Source: Paraburkholderia terricola
Lineage (GTDB): Bacteria; Pseudomonadota; Gammaproteobacteria; Burkholderiales; Burkholderiaceae
Assembly (NCBI RefSeq): GCF_900142195.1
Contig: NZ_FRAB01000024.1
Coordinates: 1-64,000 of the forward strand
DNA length: 64,000 nucleotides
Direction of reading: 5' to 3'
Shown here: piece after piece, positions 63,501 to 64,000 of the stretch
Layout: each line of letters opens with the position of its first letter
Numbering within the stretch: the stretch's first letter is position 1
Notes under the pieces: generated by a model
What the model saw: the letters and a program-made list of their open reading frames with translations, nothing else
Told to the model about the DNA's origin: nothing
The model's database searches: none
Position numbers and translations under genes: made by a program

Positions 63501-63830
63501 ATGTCCGTTGTGCCGAAGCCATCCCTTGCTGTTTATCGCAAACGTTTGGCGGGCGTGCTGGTCACCGCGTCCTTGTGCGCGCTGATCGGCGCATGCGGCG
63601 ACGAGGGTCGCGACCCGAGCCAGGCCGGCGCTGCCCGACGTTCAGACAACGCTTCGGCAGATAACAGCAACACCCCGGCGGTCCTCTCAGCCGATCCGTC
63701 ATCCGCATCACCCGCACCCGCAGCAGTCACGATTCAAAGCCCAGCACTGCCCGCATCAAGCGCCGACCCGGCACTGTCCGCCGCCGCGTCGACGCCGCTC
63801 GCCCCACCCGTCATTCATACCGTTGATTGA
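63501..63830 (+). CDS. Hypothetical lipoprotein, Ala/Ser/Pro-rich
   Basis: This 109-residue protein has a lipoprotein-like signal ending IGAC (Cys ~32). A low-complexity Ala/Ser/Pro tail follows, with no domain I recognise. GGAG lies before the ATG. It precedes the partial Tat-signal gene by 80 bases. It could be a small anchored protein or a poorly conserved ORF. Confidence 0.5.
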   Translation: MSVVPKPSLAVYRKRLAGVLVTASLCALIGACGDEGRDPSQAGAARRSDNASADNSNTPAVLSADPSSASPAPAAVTIQSPALPASSADPALSAAASTPLAPPVIHTVD

Positions 63831-63910
63831 GTTCCGCGTCCACGCAATGCGCGGGTTGATGCTCGCGCGTCGCGTGGTTCGTTCCTCTACCGAGATCGAA
63901 GGCCAAAACC

Positions 63911-64000
63911 ATGACATCAAAAAATCGCCGTGATTTTCTGCGCTCCGCCGCGCATGCCGCCGGGTCCGTGACCGCGTTGAGCATGTTGCCGCTGGGTATT
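63911..64000 (+). CDS. 5' end of a Tat-exported protein (truncated by window end)
   Basis: Thirty codons begin MTSKNRRDFLRSAAHAAG and run on to LSMLPLGI, a clear twin-arginine signal (RRDFLRS). The start resembles phosphocholine-specific phospholipase C precursors of Burkholderia, but the mature domain is outside the window, so this is a guess. Confidence 0.7.
   Translation, partial: MTSKNRRDFLRSAAHAAGSVTALSMLPLGI

Overview
The window is GC-rich chromosomal DNA from a beta-proteobacterium of the Burkholderiaceae, most likely Paraburkholderia or Burkholderia. The case rests on gene content: a double-length UvrA, an aerobic benzoyl-CoA (box) cluster with BoxR, a DUF2844/DUF3443 pair, MXKDX pentapeptide-repeat and entericidin-type small proteins, and BamC. 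This is inferred from family recognition; no database search was possible. No phage, insertion sequence, CRISPR array, rRNA or convincing tRNA is visible.

Layout. 0-14 kb: SOS-box-associated double UvrA (-), PepSY protein and cytochrome b561 (+), a two-domain Asp/Glu racemase-like protein, a short SSB, two LysR regulators facing a VOC protein and an SDR, and an aldo/keto reductase. 14-21.5 kb: DUF4142 protein with a perfect 45-bp tandem repeat upstream, CheV, two coupled response regulators, a ferritin-like protein, two DUF1328 membrane peptides, a NarX/UhpB-type histidine kinase, entericidin and a DUF4397 lipoprotein. 21.8-28.1 kb: FadH-type dienoyl-CoA reductase, an octanucleotide repeat, an EamA transporter, an MXKDX protein, a Tat-exported molybdoenzyme with its cytochrome b, and Rnk. 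28.2-34.5 kb: TPP riboswitch and thiC, small lipoproteins, another EamA transporter, a structured intergenic region and bamC. 35-39.4 kb: DUF2844, DUF3443 (pepsin-like motifs), an HMW1C-type protein N-glycosyltransferase and a lipoprotein. 39.5-43.8 kb: leuA preceded by a leucine-rich leader peptide, and a cystine-type ABC transporter.

44.1-52.5 kb is a complete reductive pyrimidine-degradation operon (amidohydrolase, PreT, PreA, NCS1 permease, dihydropyrimidinase) read leftward, with a divergent RutR-like TetR regulator and a perfect palindromic operator next to the operon promoter. PreT/PreA reduce uracil or thymine, dihydropyrimidinase opens the ring, and the amidohydrolase is placed to release the beta-amino acid. 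A decayed Phd-type antitoxin follows.

52.8-62.1 kb is the box cluster. boxC-boxB-boxA and boxR are read leftward; DUF4863, boxD, benzoate-CoA ligase and an alpha/beta hydrolase are read rightward. Benzoate is activated to its CoA ester, epoxidised by BoxAB and opened by BoxC. The next enzyme, aldehyde dehydrogenase BoxD, is reduced to its first ~102 and last ~30 residues by an internal deletion, so the local pathway is broken unless another copy exists. The window ends with an SPFH protein, a small lipoprotein and the Tat signal of a truncated gene.

Most notable for follow-up: the internally deleted boxD; the orphan N-glycosyltransferase next to a predicted bacterial pepsin-like lipoprotein; the leucine attenuator-like leader; the pyrimidine operator; and the 45-bp and 8-bp perfect tandem repeats.
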